A DNA stretch of 64,000 bases. It comes from Pseudocitrobacter corydidari. Its GTDB lineage: Bacteria > Pseudomonadota > Gammaproteobacteria > Enterobacterales > Enterobacteriaceae. Position numbers and translations under genes: made by a program. The number at the start of each line of letters is the position of its first letter. The stretch's first letter is position 1. The notes under the pieces are model-generated. The model was not told the DNA's origin and made no database searches. It saw only the letters and a list, made by a program, of their open reading frames with translations. The stretch covers positions 3,448,583 to 3,512,582 of the forward strand of contig NZ_CP087880.1 in the NCBI RefSeq assembly GCF_021172065.1, written 5' to 3'. Shown here in pieces: positions 1-9,712 of the stretch.

Positions 1-2
1 TG

Positions 3-239
3 TTCGGCATGAGCGAGCGCAAAGCGATGGCGATGGCGCTGGTCGACCGCGCTCTGCAAGCCCCGGACTACGGCGAGCACGCGACAGGCCCGGCGCAGGA
101 TGAAGAGTTCGTGCTGGCGCATGCCGACAACGTCGAAGCCGCAGGCTTTGTCTCGCACCTCAAACTCCCGCACTACGTCGATTTCCAGGCCGAACTGGAG
201 CTACTCAAACGTCTGCAACAGGAGCAGAACCATGGCTAA
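3..239 (+). CDS. phnI: PhnI, C-terminal part (C-P lyase core subunit)
   Basis: This is the last 78 codons of phnI; the 5' part lies outside the window. PhnI is a subunit of the PhnGHIJ core complex of the carbon-phosphorus lyase pathway and is needed to couple a phosphonate to the ribose C1 of ATP with loss of adenine. The visible tail (FGMSERKAMAMALVDRAL, then DEEFVLAHADNVEAAGFVSH, ending in a Leu/Glu-rich helix) matches the PhnI C-terminus. The frame is open from base 3, so the ATG at 9 is internal. The stop overlaps the phnJ start by 8 bases, which implies coupled translation. Confidence 0.95.
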   Translation, partial: FGMSERKAMAMALVDRALQAPDYGEHATGPAQDEEFVLAHADNVEAAGFVSHLKLPHYVDFQAELELLKRLQQEQNHG

Positions 240-1077
240 TCTGAGCGGCTACAACTTTGCGTACCTCGACGAGCAGACCAAACGCATGATCCGCCGCGCT
301 ATCTTAAAAGCGGTGGCGATCCCCGGCTATCAGGTGCCGTTTGGCGGACGCGAGATGCCGATGCCCTACGGTTGGGGAACCGGCGGTATTCAGCTTACCG
401 CCAGCGTGATTGGCGAAAGCGACGTGCTGAAGGTGATTGACCAGGGCGCAGACGACACCACCAACGCCGTGTCGATCCGTAACTTCTTTAAGCGCGTGAC
501 CGGGGTGAACACCACTGAACGTACGGACGATGCGACGCTTATCCAGACGCGCCACCGCATCCCCGAAACGCCGCTGACCGAAGATCAGATCATTATTTTC
601 CAGGTGCCGATCCCCGAACCGCTGCGCTTTATCGAGCCGCGCGAAACGGAAACCCGCACCATGCACGCGCTGGAGGAGTACGGCGTGATGCAGGTGAAGC
701 TGTATGAAGATATTGCCCGCTTCGGTCATATCGCCACCACCTACGCCTATCCGGTGAAGGTGAACGGGCGCTACGTGATGGACCCGTCGCCGATCCCGAA
801 ATTCGATAACCCGAAAATGGACATGATGCCCGCCCTGCAACTGTTCGGCGCAGGGCGTGAGAAGCGCATCTATGCGGTGCCGCCGTTTACCCGCGTGGAA
901 AGTCTCGATTTCGACGATCACCCGTTCACCGTTCAGCAGTGGGATGAGCCATGCGCCATCTGCGGATCGACCCACAGCTATCTCGACGAAGTGGTGCTGG
1001 ATGACGCCGGAAACCGCATGTTTGTCTGCTCCGATACCGATTATTGCCGCCAACAGAGCGAGGCGAAAAGCCAATGA
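232..1077 (+). CDS. phnJ: PhnJ, carbon-phosphorus lyase (radical SAM-type)
   Basis: This is the catalytic subunit that cleaves the C-P bond of 5-phosphoribosyl-1-phosphonate, releasing the alkane and a cyclic ribose phosphate. The protein has 281 residues, the E. coli length. The four conserved cysteines sit at 241, 244, 266 and 272 (CAIC, 21 residues, then CSDTDYC). In the family three of them hold the Fe-S cluster and Cys272 forms the thiyl radical. An upstream in-frame ATG exists at 100, but ATG 232 starts the family N-terminus (MANLSGYNFAYLDEQ) and overlaps the phnI stop. The gene ends in an ATGA overlap with phnK. Confidence 0.98.
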   Translation: MANLSGYNFAYLDEQTKRMIRRAILKAVAIPGYQVPFGGREMPMPYGWGTGGIQLTASVIGESDVLKVIDQGADDTTNAVSIRNFFKRVTGVNTTERTDDATLIQTRHRIPETPLTEDQIIIFQVPIPEPLRFIEPRETETRTMHALEEYGVMQVKLYEDIARFGHIATTYAYPVKVNGRYVMDPSPIPKFDNPKMDMMPALQLFGAGREKRIYAVPPFTRVESLDFDDHPFTVQQWDEPCAICGSTHSYLDEVVLDDAGNRMFVCSDTDYCRQQSEAKSQ

Positions 1078-1832
1078 ATCAACCGTTACTTTCGGTCAAT
1101 AACCTGACCCACCTTTACGCGCCGGGCAAAGGCTTTAGCGATGTCTCTTTTGATTTATGGCCGGGGGAAGTGCTGGGCATTGTCGGGGAATCCGGCTCCG
1201 GGAAGACCACGCTGCTGAAATCAATTTCCGCGCGTCTGACGCCGCAACAGGGGGAGATTCACTATGAAAACCGTTTCCTCTATGGCATGAGCGAGGCAGA
1301 CCGCCGTCGCCTGCTGCGCACCGAATGGGGCGTGGTGCATCAGCATCCACTCGACGGCCTGCGCCGCCAGGTGTCGGCAGGCGGCAATATCGGCGAGCGG
1401 CTGATGGCGACCGGGGCACGTCATTACGGCGATATTCGCGCTACCGCGCAGAAGTGGCTGGAAGAGGTGGAAATTCCCGCCAACCGGATCGACGACCTGC
1501 CGACCACCTTTTCCGGCGGCATGCAGCAGCGTTTGCAGATTGCCCGCAACCTGGTGACGCATCCGAAGCTGGTGTTTATGGATGAACCGACCGGCGGGCT
1601 GGATGTGTCGGTGCAGGCCCGCCTGCTCGACCTGCTGCGCGGCCTGGTGGTGGAGCTGAACCTCGCGGTGGTGATTGTCACCCACGATTTAGGCGTCGCC
1701 CGCCTGCTGGCGGACCGTTTGCTGGTGATGAAGCAGGGGCAAGTGGTGGAGAGTGGGTTAACCGACCGCGTGCTCGACGACCCGCATCATCCGTATACCC
1801 AGCTGCTGGTGTCATCGGTTTTGCAGAATTGA
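1074..1832 (+). CDS. phnK: PhnK, ABC-type ATPase of the C-P lyase complex
   Basis: This 252-residue ABC ATPase binds the PhnGHIJ core; it is not a transporter ATPase, since phosphonate uptake uses PhnCDE. Walker A GESGSGKTT is at residues 38-46, the signature FSGGMQQ at 146-152 and Walker B with the catalytic Glu (FMDEP) at 168-172. I start at the ATG in the ATGA overlap with phnJ; ten extra in-frame codons exist upstream but would overlap phnJ further and are not family-like. After phnK the tight operon packing breaks: 258 bases of REP repeats precede phnL. Confidence 0.97.
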   Translation: MNQPLLSVNNLTHLYAPGKGFSDVSFDLWPGEVLGIVGESGSGKTTLLKSISARLTPQQGEIHYENRFLYGMSEADRRRLLRTEWGVVHQHPLDGLRRQVSAGGNIGERLMATGARHYGDIRATAQKWLEEVEIPANRIDDLPTTFSGGMQQRLQIARNLVTHPKLVFMDEPTGGLDVSVQARLLDLLRGLVVELNLAVVIVTHDLGVARLLADRLLVMKQGQVVESGLTDRVLDDPHHPYTQLLVSSVLQN

Positions 1833-1844
1833 GCCTTGCTGTGT

Positions 1845-2070
1845 CGGGTGGCGCTGCGCTTACCCGACCTACGGTACATGTAGGCCGGATAAGGCGTAGC
1901 CGCCATCCGGCATTTCAGGCCAACAAAACCATCGTAATACGTTGATATTAATTCATTTGTAGGCCGGATAAGGCGCAGCCGCCACCCGGCATATCAGGCC
2001 AACAAAACCATCGTAATACGTTGATATTAATTCATTTGTAGGCCGGATAAGGCGCAGCCGCCATCCGGCA
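1845..2070. repeat. Tandem REP array, 79-bp period, between phnK and phnL
   Basis: Three REP-type palindromes (core taggccggataaggcg) start at 1881, 1960 and 2039, exactly 79 bases apart. An inverted REP-like half (ggtggcgctgcgcttaccc) lies at 1851 onward. The linker between copies (aacaaaaccatcgtaatacg and onward) is repeated almost unchanged twice. Only a few bases differ (gtagcc/gcagcc, catccgg/cacccgg), so the duplication looks recent. No coding sequence is evident. REP hairpins can stabilise upstream mRNA or cause attenuation, so expression of phnL onward could differ from phnGHIJK. Confidence 0.9.
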
Positions 2071-2090
2071 AAAACAACGAAGAGGCCAAA

Positions 2091-2771
2091 ATGATCCGCG
2101 TCGAAAACGTCAGTAAAACCTTCATCCTGCACCAGCAAAACGGCGTGCGCCTGCCCGTCTTACAACGCGCCTCGCTCACCGTCAACGCAGGCGAATGCGT
2201 GGTGCTCCACGGCCACTCCGGCAGCGGCAAATCAACTCTGCTACGCTCGCTGTACGCCAACTATCTGCCCGACGAAGGGCAAATCCAGATCAAACACGGT
2301 GACGAATGGGTAGACCTGGTTACCGCGCCAGCGCGCAAAGTGGTGGAAATCCGCAAAACCACCGTCGGCTGGGTGAGCCAGTTTCTGCGCGTCATCCCGC
2401 GCATTTCGGCGCTGGAAGTGGTAATGCAGCCGCTGCTCGATACCGGCGTTCCGCGTGAAGCCTGCGCCGCTAAAGCCGCGCGTCTGCTTACCCGCCTGAA
2501 CGTGCCTGAACGCCTGTGGCACCTGGCACCATCGACCTTCTCCGGCGGCGAACAGCAGCGCGTCAACATCGCCCGCGGCTTTATCGTCGACTACCCCATT
2601 CTGCTGCTTGACGAACCTACCGCCTCGCTGGACGCCAAAAACAGCGCCGCGGTGGTGGAACTGATTCGCGAAGCCAAAACCCGTGGCGCAGCCATCGTCG
2701 GCATCTTCCATGACGAAGCTGTACGTAATGACGTCGCCGACCGCCTGCACCCAATGGGAGCCTCTGCATGA
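2091..2771 (+). CDS. phnL: PhnL, ABC-type ATPase-like C-P lyase subunit
   Basis: This 226-residue ABC-family nucleotide-binding protein of the C-P lyase pathway has the E. coli length. Walker [10 protein letters not shown] lies at 41-49, the signature [14 protein letters not shown] near 152 and Walker [13 protein letters not shown] near 175. It acts with PhnG, PhnH and PhnI in forming the ribose-triphosphate phosphonate and can stack on PhnK in the complex. A GAGG ribosome-binding site lies six bases before the ATG, as expected for a gene that no longer overlaps its upstream neighbour. The end overlaps the phnM start (ATGA-type, four bases). Confidence 0.97.
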   Translation: MIRVENVSKTFILHQQNGVRLPVLQRASLTVNAGECVVLHGHSGSGKSTLLRSLYANYLPDEGQIQIKHGDEWVDLVTAPARKVVEIRKTTVGWVSQFLRVIPRISALEVVMQPLLDTGVPREACAAKAARLLTRLNVPERLWHLAPSTFSGGEQQRVNIARGFIVDYPILLLDEPTASLDAKNSAAVVELIREAKTRGAAIVGIFHDEAVRNDVADRLHPMGASA

Positions 2772-3904
2772 TTATCAATAACGTTAAGCTGGTGCTGGAA
2801 AACGAGGTGGTAAGCGGTTCGCTGGAGGTGCAGAACGGTGAAATCCGCGCCTTTGCCGAAAGCCAGAGCCGCCTGCCGGAGGCGATGGACGGCGAAGGCG
2901 GCTGGCTGCTGCCGGGGCTGATTGAGCTGCATACCGATAATCTGGATAAATTCTTCACCCCGCGCCCGAAGGTCGACTGGCCCGCCCACTCGGCGATGAG
3001 CAGCCACGATGCGCTGATGGTGGCGAGCGGCATCACCACCGTGCTGGACGCGGTGGCGATTGGCGACGTGCGCGACGGCGGCGATCGGCTGGAGAATCTG
3101 GAGAAGATGATCAACGCCATCGAAGAGACGCAGAAACGCGGCGTCAACCGCGCCGAGCACCGCCTGCACCTGCGCTGCGAACTGCCGCATCACACCACGC
3201 TGCCGCTGTTTGAAAAACTGGTGCAGCGCGAGCCGGTGACGCTGGTGTCGCTGATGGATCACTCGCCGGGCCAGCGCCAGTTCGCCAACCGCGAGAAGTA
3301 TCGCGAATATTATCAGGGCAAATACTCGCTCACCGATGCGCAGATGCAGCAGTACGAAGAAGAGCAACTGGCGCTTGCCGCACGCTGGTCGCAGCCGAAT
3401 CGCGAATCCATCGCCGCCCTGTGCCGCGCACGACAAATTGCCCTCGCCAGCCACGATGACGCCACGCACGCCCACGTTGCCGAATCCCACCAGCTTGGCA
3501 GCGTGATCGCCGAATTTCCCACCACCTTCGAAGCGGCGGAAGCTTCGCGCAGGCATGGTATGAACGTGCTGATGGGCGCGCCGAATATCGTGCGCGGCGG
3601 TTCGCACTCCGGCAACGTGGCGGCCAGTGAACTGGCGCAGCTTGGCCTGCTGGATATCCTCTCTTCCGACTACTACCCCGCCAGCCTGCTGGATGCGGCA
3701 TTCCGCGTCGCCGACGACCAGAGCAACCGCTTTACGCTGCCGCAGGCGGTGAAGCTGGTGACCAAAAATCCGGCGCAGGCGCTGAATCTTCAGGATCGCG
3801 GGGTGATTGGCGAGGGCAAACGCGCCGACCTGGTGCTGGCGCATCGCAAGGGCAATCACATTCATATCGACCACGTCTGGCGTCAGGGTAAAAGGGTGTT
3901 CTGA
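2768..3904 (+). CDS. phnM: PhnM, ribose triphosphonate diphosphohydrolase
   Basis: This amidohydrolase-fold enzyme of 378 residues (E. coli length) removes pyrophosphate from alpha-D-ribose 1-phosphonate 5-triphosphate to give the 5-phosphate used by PhnJ. The N-terminal beta domain is followed by ELHTDNLDK, where most amidohydrolases have HxH; this HTD variant is typical of PhnM. Later metal-ligand candidates are LRCELPHH near 137, [11 protein letters not shown] near 162 and [11 protein letters not shown] near 228. The last base of its stop is the first base of the phnN ATG (TGATG). Confidence 0.97.
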   Translation: MIINNVKLVLENEVVSGSLEVQNGEIRAFAESQSRLPEAMDGEGGWLLPGLIELHTDNLDKFFTPRPKVDWPAHSAMSSHDALMVASGITTVLDAVAIGDVRDGGDRLENLEKMINAIEETQKRGVNRAEHRLHLRCELPHHTTLPLFEKLVQREPVTLVSLMDHSPGQRQFANREKYREYYQGKYSLTDAQMQQYEEEQLALAARWSQPNRESIAALCRARQIALASHDDATHAHVAESHQLGSVIAEFPTTFEAAEASRRHGMNVLMGAPNIVRGGSHSGNVAASELAQLGLLDILSSDYYPASLLDAAFRVADDQSNRFTLPQAVKLVTKNPAQALNLQDRGVIGEGKRADLVLAHRKGNHIHIDHVWRQGKRVF

Positions 3905-4461
3905 TGATGGGAAAATTGATTTGGTTGATGGGGCCGTCCGGCTCCGGGAAAGACAGCCTGCTGGCGGAACTCCGCCTGCGGGAACAAACGCAGTTACTGG
4001 TGGCGCATCGCTACATCACGCGCGACGCCAGCGCCGGAAGTGAAAACCATATCGCCCTAAGTGAGCGGGAGTTTTTTACCCGCGCGGGGCAAAATCTGCT
4101 GGTCTTAAGCTGGCACGCTAACGGTCTGTATTATGGCGTCGGCGTCGAGATTGATCTCTGGCTGCACGCCGGGTTTGACGTGGTGGTCAACGGTTCACGC
4201 GCGCATTTGCCGCAGGCACGGGCGCGCTATCAATCGGCGCTGCTGCCCATCTGTTTACAGGTTTCGCCGGAGATCCTGCGCCAGCGCCTGGAAAACCGTG
4301 GCCGTGAAAACGCCAGTGAAATTAACGCCCGCCTGGCGCGCGCCGCCCGCTATACTCCACAGGATTGCCATACGCTCAACAATGACGGCAGCCTGCGCCA
4401 GTCGGTCGACACGCTGCTGACGCTGATTCATCAGAAGGAGAAACACCATGCCTGCTTGTGA
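3904..4461 (+). CDS. phnN: PhnN, ribose 1,5-bisphosphate phosphokinase
   Basis: This P-loop kinase of 185 residues converts ribose 1,5-bisphosphate to PRPP, so phosphonate-derived ribose can re-enter nucleotide and histidine synthesis. The Walker A motif GPSGSGKDS is at residues 10-18, followed by a guanylate-kinase-like body ([21 protein letters not shown]). Its start overlaps the phnM stop by one base. Its 3' end overlaps the start of phnO by 14 bases. Confidence 0.96.
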
Positions 4462-4882
4462 GCTTCGCCCGGCCACGCAGTACGATACCGACGCGGTTTA
4501 CGCGCTGATTTGTGAGCTAAAACAGGCGGAGTTTGACCACCACGCGTTTCGCGTGGGCTTTAACGCCAATCTGCGCGACCCAAACATGCGCTACCATCTG
4601 GCGCTGCTTGATGGCGAAGTTGTCGGCATGATCGGCCTGCATTTGCAGTTTCATCTGCATCATGTCAACTGGATCGGCGAAATTCAGGAACTGGTGGTGA
4701 TGCCGCAGGCGCGCGGTCTGAACGTCGGCAGTAAATTACTGGCATGGGCAGAAGAAGAAGCCCGCCAGGCCGGGGCCGAAATGACCGAACTTTCCACCAA
4801 CGTGAAGCGCCACGACGCGCACCGATTTTACCTGCGCGAAGGCTACGAGCAGAGCCACTTCCGCTTCACCAAGGCGCTGTAA
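4448..4882 (+). CDS. phnO: PhnO, aminoalkylphosphonate N-acetyltransferase
   Basis: This is a GNAT-fold acetyltransferase of 144 residues, the E. coli length, that acetylates aminoalkylphosphonates such as aminomethylphosphonate with acetyl-CoA so that the C-P lyase can process them. The acetyl-CoA loop is visible as [18 protein letters not shown] (about residues 83-100), and [10 protein letters not shown] (about 126-135) is the usual GNAT C-terminal strand-helix. The ATG lies inside phnN, preceded by AGGAG, and phnP starts one base after the stop. Confidence 0.96.
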
Positions 4883-4883
4883 C

Positions 4884-5642
4884 ATGAGCCTGACCCTCAC
4901 GCTCACCGGCACCGGCGGCGCACAGGGCGTTCCGGCATGGGGCTGCGAGTGCGCGGCCTGCGCCAGAGCGCGGCGCTCACCGCAGTATCGCCGCCAGCCA
5001 TGCAGCGGCGTAGTGAAGTTTAACGAGGCGATCACCCTGATCGACGCCGGGCGGCACGATCTCGCCGATCGCTGGTCGCCCGGATCGTTCCAGCAGTTTT
5101 TGCTGACGCACTACCATATGGATCACGTCCAGGGGCTGTTTCCGCTGCGCTGGGGCGTGGGCGATCCGATCCCGGTCTACGGCCCGCCGGATGAACAGGG
5201 CTGCGACGATCTGTTTAAACATCCGGGCCTGCTTGATTTCAGCCACACAGTGGAACCGTTTGTGGTGTTTGATTTGCAGGGATTGCAGGTCACGCCGCTG
5301 CCGCTTAACCATTCTAAACTCACTTTCGGCTATTTACTGGAAACGGCGCACAGCCGGGTGGCGTGGCTATCTGACACCGCTGGCCTGCCAGAGAAAACGC
5401 TGAAATTTTTACGCAATAATCAGCCGCAGGTAATGGTAATTGATTGCAGCCACCCGCCGCGCGAGGATGCACCGCGTAATCACTGTGATTTAAACACCGT
5501 ACTGGCGCAGAATGAGGTTATCCGCTCGCCACGGGTGATTCTGACGCACATCAGCCACCAGTTTGATGCGTGGCTGATGGAGAACGCGCTGCCGTCAGGG
5601 TTTGAGGCCGGGTTTGATGGGATGGAGATTAGGGTAGCGTGA
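4884..5642 (+). CDS. phnP: PhnP, cyclic ribose phosphate phosphodiesterase
   Basis: This metallo-beta-lactamase-fold enzyme opens the 5-phosphoribosyl 1,2-cyclic phosphate left by PhnJ, giving ribose 1,5-bisphosphate for PhnN. The length is 252 residues as in E. coli. The HxHxDH-type motif is [10 protein letters not shown] near residue 74. An N-terminal zinc knuckle ([10 protein letters not shown]) is the structural site known in PhnP. Other ligands are probably in LSDTAGL and in [11 protein letters not shown] at the C-terminus. It is the last phn gene, and it converges on yjdP with 28 bases between them. Confidence 0.96.
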   Translation: MSLTLTLTGTGGAQGVPAWGCECAACARARRSPQYRRQPCSGVVKFNEAITLIDAGRHDLADRWSPGSFQQFLLTHYHMDHVQGLFPLRWGVGDPIPVYGPPDEQGCDDLFKHPGLLDFSHTVEPFVVFDLQGLQVTPLPLNHSKLTFGYLLETAHSRVAWLSDTAGLPEKTLKFLRNNQPQVMVIDCSHPPREDAPRNHCDLNTVLAQNEVIRSPRVILTHISHQFDAWLMENALPSGFEAGFDGMEIRVA

Positions 5643-5670
5643 TAGGGTTGGTCATGGGCGCGCTGCCCCC

Positions 5671-5994
5671 TCACCGCTCATACTCATCTTCCAGCCTCTG
5701 CCGCTCATCCTCTAGCTGCCGATGTTCCTGATCAAGCTGGCGCTGGCGGTCATCAAGCTGCCTGCGTCGGTCCTCCAGTTGGCGGCGACGGTCGTCATAT
5801 TGCTGGCGGCTGTTATCATTCTGATAGCGCCCGTCGTCATAGTCGCGGTCATCATCATCGCTGGCACGATTGCTGGAGGGATTGTAGGCATCGTTAATTG
5901 CCTGCTGAATGTTGCCTATCGCATCATCAATCACATCGGCATGCGCAAGCGGGCTCATCAGCACAAACAACAAGACGGTAAGGTAACGTTTCAT
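5671..5994 (-). CDS. yjdP: YjdP, small secreted Arg/Gln/Asp-rich protein
   Basis: This is a 107-residue homologue of E. coli YjdP, which also flanks phnP; its function is unknown. A signal peptide (MKRYLTVLLFVLMSPLAHA) ends at a good AHA cleavage site, so the mature protein is periplasmic. The middle is an acidic Asp/Arg stretch. The last 40 residues form near-perfect seven-residue repeats of the type RRRQLED / RQRQLDQ / HRQLEDE, predicted as a charged single helix or coiled coil. I chose the ATG that gives the signal peptide; one six codons upstream is possible. Neither start has a strong ribosome-binding site. Confidence 0.85.
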   Translation of the reverse strand: MKRYLTVLLFVLMSPLAHADVIDDAIGNIQQAINDAYNPSSNRASDDDDRDYDDGRYQNDNSRQQYDDRRRQLEDRRRQLDDRQRQLDQEHRQLEDERQRLEDEYER

Positions 5995-6214
5995 CAGGAA
6001 AGTCTCATACAACCAGAGTGAGATGACGTTAATGAAACGTTAGAAAGTAAAACAGCGGAGTATTCTCAAATGTGGATAGCACAATAACCTAACAATAATA
6101 GTTAATTCGATCACAGCCTAAATATCCACATCCCGACGTTATTATTATAATGGTCTCTATTTTGCCTGTCTTATTATTTATTTCGCAAATAATTAAATGG
6201 AGATTAGATATTTT

Positions 6215-8194
6215 ATGAATGGAACATTTAAATTAACGAAAACCTGCCTGGCGCTGACCGCCATTATGGCATTAATGAGCCAATCGGTAGGTGCGGCGGA
6301 AAGCGCTAAAGATGCCAGTTCATTTACCAAATCCGTCAATCAGCAATATCAACAATCCCTTCCTTTTAACAATCGTCAGGATTTTGACGACGCGCAGCGT
6401 GGTTTTATCGCTCCGTTGTTAAATGAAGGGAAATTAACGACACCGGATGGCAAAGTCTATTATCGCGCGCTGGATTATCAATTTGATATCAATGCGCCAG
6501 CCCCGAGTACTGTCAACCCCAGCCTGTGGCGTCAGTCGCAGGTAAACGGTATCTCTGGTCTGTTTAAAGTCACCGACCGCATGTACCAGGTGCGCAGCCA
6601 GGATATCTCCAACATCACCTTCATTGAAGGCGATACAGGCATCATCGTCATCGACCCGCTGGTGACGCCAAATGCTGCAAAAGCCAGTCTCGACCTCTAC
6701 TTTAAACATCGCCCACAGAAACCGATTGTGGCCGTCATCTATACCCATAGCCACACTGACCACTATGGCGGCGTGAAAGGTCTGGTATCGGAAGCCGATG
6801 TGAAAGCCGGCAAAGTGCAGATCATCGCCCCGGAAGGGTTTATGGAAGAGGCGATCAGCGAAAACGTGCTGGCGGGGAATATCATGAGCCGCCGCGCGCT
6901 GTACTCTTATGGGCTGCTGCTGCCGCATAATGCCCAGGGCAACATCGGTAACGGCCTTGGCGTGACGCTGGCTACCGGCGACCCGAGCATTATTGCACCG
7001 ACGCATTCCATTACTAAAACCGGTGAAAAACTCAATATCGATGGCCTCGATTTCGAATTCCTGATGGCACCAGGCAGCGAAGCGCCGTCAGAAATGCACC
7101 TCTACATTCCGGCGTTGAAAGCCCTGTGTACGGCGGAAAACAGCACTCACACCCTGCATAACTTCTACACCCTGCGCGGCGCGAAAACCCGTGATACCGC
7201 GAAGTGGACCGATTATCTGAACGAAACCCTGGATAAATGGGGTTCCCAGGCCGAAGTGCTGTTTATGCCGCACACCTGGCCGGTATGGGGTAATCAGCAC
7301 ATTAATGATTACATCGGCAAATATCGCGACACTATCAAGTACATTCATGACCAAACGCTGCATTTAGCGAACCAGGGTTACACCATGAATGAAATCGGCA
7401 ACATGATCCATCTGCCGGAAACGCTGGATAAAAACTGGGCCAGCCGTGGCTACTATGGCTCCGTCAGCCATAACGCCCGCGCGGTGTATAACTTCTATCT
7501 CGGCTATTACGACGGTAACCCGGCGAACCTGAATCCGTATGGTCAGGTGGATATGGGTAAACGCTATGTCAAAGCGCTGGGCGGCTCCGCACATGCTATC
7601 AACCTCGCACGTGAAGCCTACAACCAGGGCGACTATCGTTGGGCTTCTGAGCTGCTGAAACAGGTAATTGCTGCCGATCCGGGCGACCAGGTGGCGAAAA
7701 ACCTGCAGGCCGACACCTTCGAACAACTGGGTTATCAGGCGGAATCTGCCACCTGGCGCGGCTTCTATCTGACCGGCGCGAAAGAGCTGCGTGAAGGCGT
7801 GCACAAGTTCTCCCACGCGAGCACCGCCTCTTCCGACACCATCAAGGGCATGACCGTCGAGATGCTGCTGGATTACCTGGCGGTACGACTGGACAGCGAG
7901 AAAGCCGCAGGCAAGAACATCAGCCTGAACTTTAATTTCTCCAATAACGATAATATGAATTTATCGCTGGAAAACAGCGTGTTGAACTACCGTAAAACGC
8001 TGCAACCGAAAGCCGACGCCTCCTTCTACATGAGCCGCAGCGATCTGCACGACGTGCTGGTCGGTCAGGCGAAAATGGCCGATCTGGTGAAAGCGAAGAA
8101 AGTGAAAATTATTGGCAACGCTAATAAATTAAATGAAATTATTTCTTACATGGATAAATTTGAACTGTGGACAAATATTGTCACGCCGAATTAA
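6215..8194 (+). CDS. yjcS: YjcS, periplasmic alkylsulfatase-like metallohydrolase
   Basis: This is a homologue of E. coli YjcS (about 659 residues here, 661 there), related to the SdsA1-type alkyl sulfatases that hydrolyse sodium dodecyl sulfate. It begins with a signal peptide ([20 protein letters not shown]...VGA). The metallo-beta-lactamase zinc motif [10 protein letters not shown] falls near residue 175. A dimerisation/alkyl-chain region follows, and a C-terminal SCP2-like domain covers the last 130 residues or so. The ATG at 6215 has GGAG twelve bases upstream; an in-frame ATG at 6197 would put six residues in front of the signal peptide. A strong hairpin follows the stop. Confidence 0.92.
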   Translation: MNGTFKLTKTCLALTAIMALMSQSVGAAESAKDASSFTKSVNQQYQQSLPFNNRQDFDDAQRGFIAPLLNEGKLTTPDGKVYYRALDYQFDINAPAPSTVNPSLWRQSQVNGISGLFKVTDRMYQVRSQDISNITFIEGDTGIIVIDPLVTPNAAKASLDLYFKHRPQKPIVAVIYTHSHTDHYGGVKGLVSEADVKAGKVQIIAPEGFMEEAISENVLAGNIMSRRALYSYGLLLPHNAQGNIGNGLGVTLATGDPSIIAPTHSITKTGEKLNIDGLDFEFLMAPGSEAPSEMHLYIPALKALCTAENSTHTLHNFYTLRGAKTRDTAKWTDYLNETLDKWGSQAEVLFMPHTWPVWGNQHINDYIGKYRDTIKYIHDQTLHLANQGYTMNEIGNMIHLPETLDKNWASRGYYGSVSHNARAVYNFYLGYYDGNPANLNPYGQVDMGKRYVKALGGSAHAINLAREAYNQGDYRWASELLKQVIAADPGDQVAKNLQADTFEQLGYQAESATWRGFYLTGAKELREGVHKFSHASTASSDTIKGMTVEMLLDYLAVRLDSEKAAGKNISLNFNFSNNDNMNLSLENSVLNYRKTLQPKADASFYMSRSDLHDVLVGQAKMADLVKAKKVKIIGNANKLNEIISYMDKFELWTNIVTPN

Positions 8195-8212
8195 TCCTTA
8201 ATAAAAAGTGAT

Positions 8213-8250
8213 AAACGTGCCCCTGCACAGGCCGGGGCACGTTTATTATT
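8213..8250. terminator. Hairpin terminator after yjcS
   Basis: A perfect 11-base inverted repeat (aaacgtgcccc / ggggcacgttt) with a ten-base loop starts 19 bases after the yjcS stop and is followed by a short T-rich run (tttattatt). It should end yjcS transcription before ytcA. Confidence 0.8.
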
Positions 8251-8395
8251 CACACGTCGGATAGTCAATTCCGCAAGTTAAATCAATTTTCCCGCTACCG
8301 TACTGATTATACTTTTCGGTTCAAACCGGGTGACGGTTTTATTCAACATTAACAGGAATATTAATAGCTCCATTTATTCTTCAGGAAAATAAAAC

Positions 8396-8662
8396 ATGGA
8401 CAGGTTTTTTTCTTTTTCAGGCAAGTTGATCCTGCTTCCCCTGTTTCTGCTGTCAGGATGCACCTTTTCACCGGCAATACCGTTGATTGGCGCTTATTAC
8501 CCCGGCTGGCTTTTTTGTATTATTGGCGGCGTCATTCTGACGCTTATCGTCCGCCGCATCCTTATTCGCACGAACAGCACGCCGCATCTGGGCTACCCAG
8601 GGCTGGCCTACACCGCGCTATTCGCCCTTTTCTCCATGCTGTTATGGCTGGCCTTCTTTTAA
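8396..8662 (+). CDS. ytcA: YtcA, small lipoprotein
   Basis: This 88-residue homologue of E. coli YtcA (91 residues) sits as there directly upstream of mdtN. The lipobox LLSGC at residues 18-22 predicts signal peptidase II cleavage and lipidation of Cys22. Two hydrophobic segments follow (about 37-53 and 71-88), so it is probably an inner-membrane lipoprotein with two membrane passes. Its role is unknown; 18 bases before mdtN suggests joint transcription with the efflux genes. Confidence 0.88.
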   Translation: MDRFFSFSGKLILLPLFLLSGCTFSPAIPLIGAYYPGWLFCIIGGVILTLIVRRILIRTNSTPHLGYPGLAYTALFALFSMLLWLAFF

Positions 8663-8680
8663 TTTTATCGAGACGCGCTC

Positions 8681-9712
8681 ATGGAAAGTACGCCCAAAAA
8701 ACCGACCAATAAAAAGGCTCCTGCCCTGATCCTGGTTCTGGTGGCTATCGTCGTTATGGTTTATGTCATCTGGCGCCTGGATAGCGCGCCATCCACTAAT
8801 GATGCCTATGTTTATGCCGATACCATTGATGTCGTGCCGGAAGTCAGCGGTCGCATTGTCGATATGGCGGTACACGATAATCAGCTGGTCAAGCAGGGTG
8901 ATGTGCTGATGCGCATCGATCCACGAACTTACGAAGCAAACCTGGCGAAAGCCAAAGCCTCACTTGAGGCGCTCGACAAACAAATCATGCTGATGCAGCG
9001 CAGCGTTGACGCGCAACAGCACGGTGCCGATTCCGTAGAAGCTGCCGTCGCGAAAGCGCGCGCCGCCGCCGCACAGGCGACCAAAACGCTGCAACGCACG
9101 GAGCCGCTGCTGGCGCAAGGCTTTGTTTCTGCCGAAGATGTTGACCGCGCCCGCACGGCGCAGCGCGCCGCAGAAGCTGACCTCAATGCCATTCTGGAAC
9201 AGGCGAAACAGGCTGCCAGCGCCGTCAGCGGTGTCGATGCGCTGCAAGCCCAGCGCGATGTAGTACAAGCAGATATCGCACTTACCGAACTGCATCTGGA
9301 AATGGCGACCGTTCGCGCGCCGTTTGATGGCCGCGTGGTGGCGCTGAAAACCACCGTCGGTCAGTTCGCCTCGGCGATGAAACCGGTCTTTACCCTGATT
9401 GATACCAACCACTGGTACGTTATCGCCAACTTCCGCGAAACCGAGCTGAAAAATATCCATAGCGGCACGCCTGCAACGTTGCGTCTGATGAGTGACTCCG
9501 GCAAAACGTTTACCGGCAAAGTCGACTCCATCGGCTACGGCGTGATGCCAGACGACGGCGGCATGGTGCTCGGCGGCCTGCCGCGCGTGTCCCGTTCCAT
9601 TAACTGGGTACGCGTCGCCCAACGTTTCCCGGTAAAAATTGTGGTCGAAAATCCGGACGAAGAGATGTTCCGCATCGGCGCATCGGCGGTTGCTAACCTT
9701 GAGCCGCAATGA
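8681..9712 (+). CDS. mdtN: MdtN, membrane fusion protein of efflux system
   Basis: This HlyD/EmrA-type periplasmic adaptor of 343 residues has the E. coli length. One N-terminal membrane anchor (about residues 15-32, ALILVLVAIVVMVYVIW) is followed by the first lipoyl half (TNDAYVYADTIDVVPEVSG), a long Ala/Gln-rich helical hairpin (about 85-200), the second lipoyl half and a beta-barrel. It links the inner-membrane protein MdtO to the outer-membrane channel MdtP. The stop overlaps the mdtO start (ATGATG). In E. coli the system contributes to resistance to some dyes and puromycin-type drugs. Confidence 0.96.
   Translation: MESTPKKPTNKKAPALILVLVAIVVMVYVIWRLDSAPSTNDAYVYADTIDVVPEVSGRIVDMAVHDNQLVKQGDVLMRIDPRTYEANLAKAKASLEALDKQIMLMQRSVDAQQHGADSVEAAVAKARAAAAQATKTLQRTEPLLAQGFVSAEDVDRARTAQRAAEADLNAILEQAKQAASAVSGVDALQAQRDVVQADIALTELHLEMATVRAPFDGRVVALKTTVGQFASAMKPVFTLIDTNHWYVIANFRETELKNIHSGTPATLRLMSDSGKTFTGKVDSIGYGVMPDDGGMVLGGLPRVSRSINWVRVAQRFPVKIVVENPDEEMFRIGASAVANLEPQ

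Noticed and set aside
1881..2070. CRISPR-like array with 79-base period
   Set aside because: The repeated unit is a REP palindrome and the linkers are also identical; no variable spacers and no cas genes.
2591..3874. 427-residue minus-strand frame
   Set aside because: Antisense shadow of phnM; His/Arg/Gln-rich with no family features.
5722..6021. 99-residue plus-strand frame resembling a membrane protein (long Ile/Val/Leu runs)
   Set aside because: It is the complement of the Asp/Arg/Gln-rich yjdP gene; antisense of charged codons naturally reads as hydrophobic residues. No ribosome-binding site, and yjdP has a clear signal peptide.
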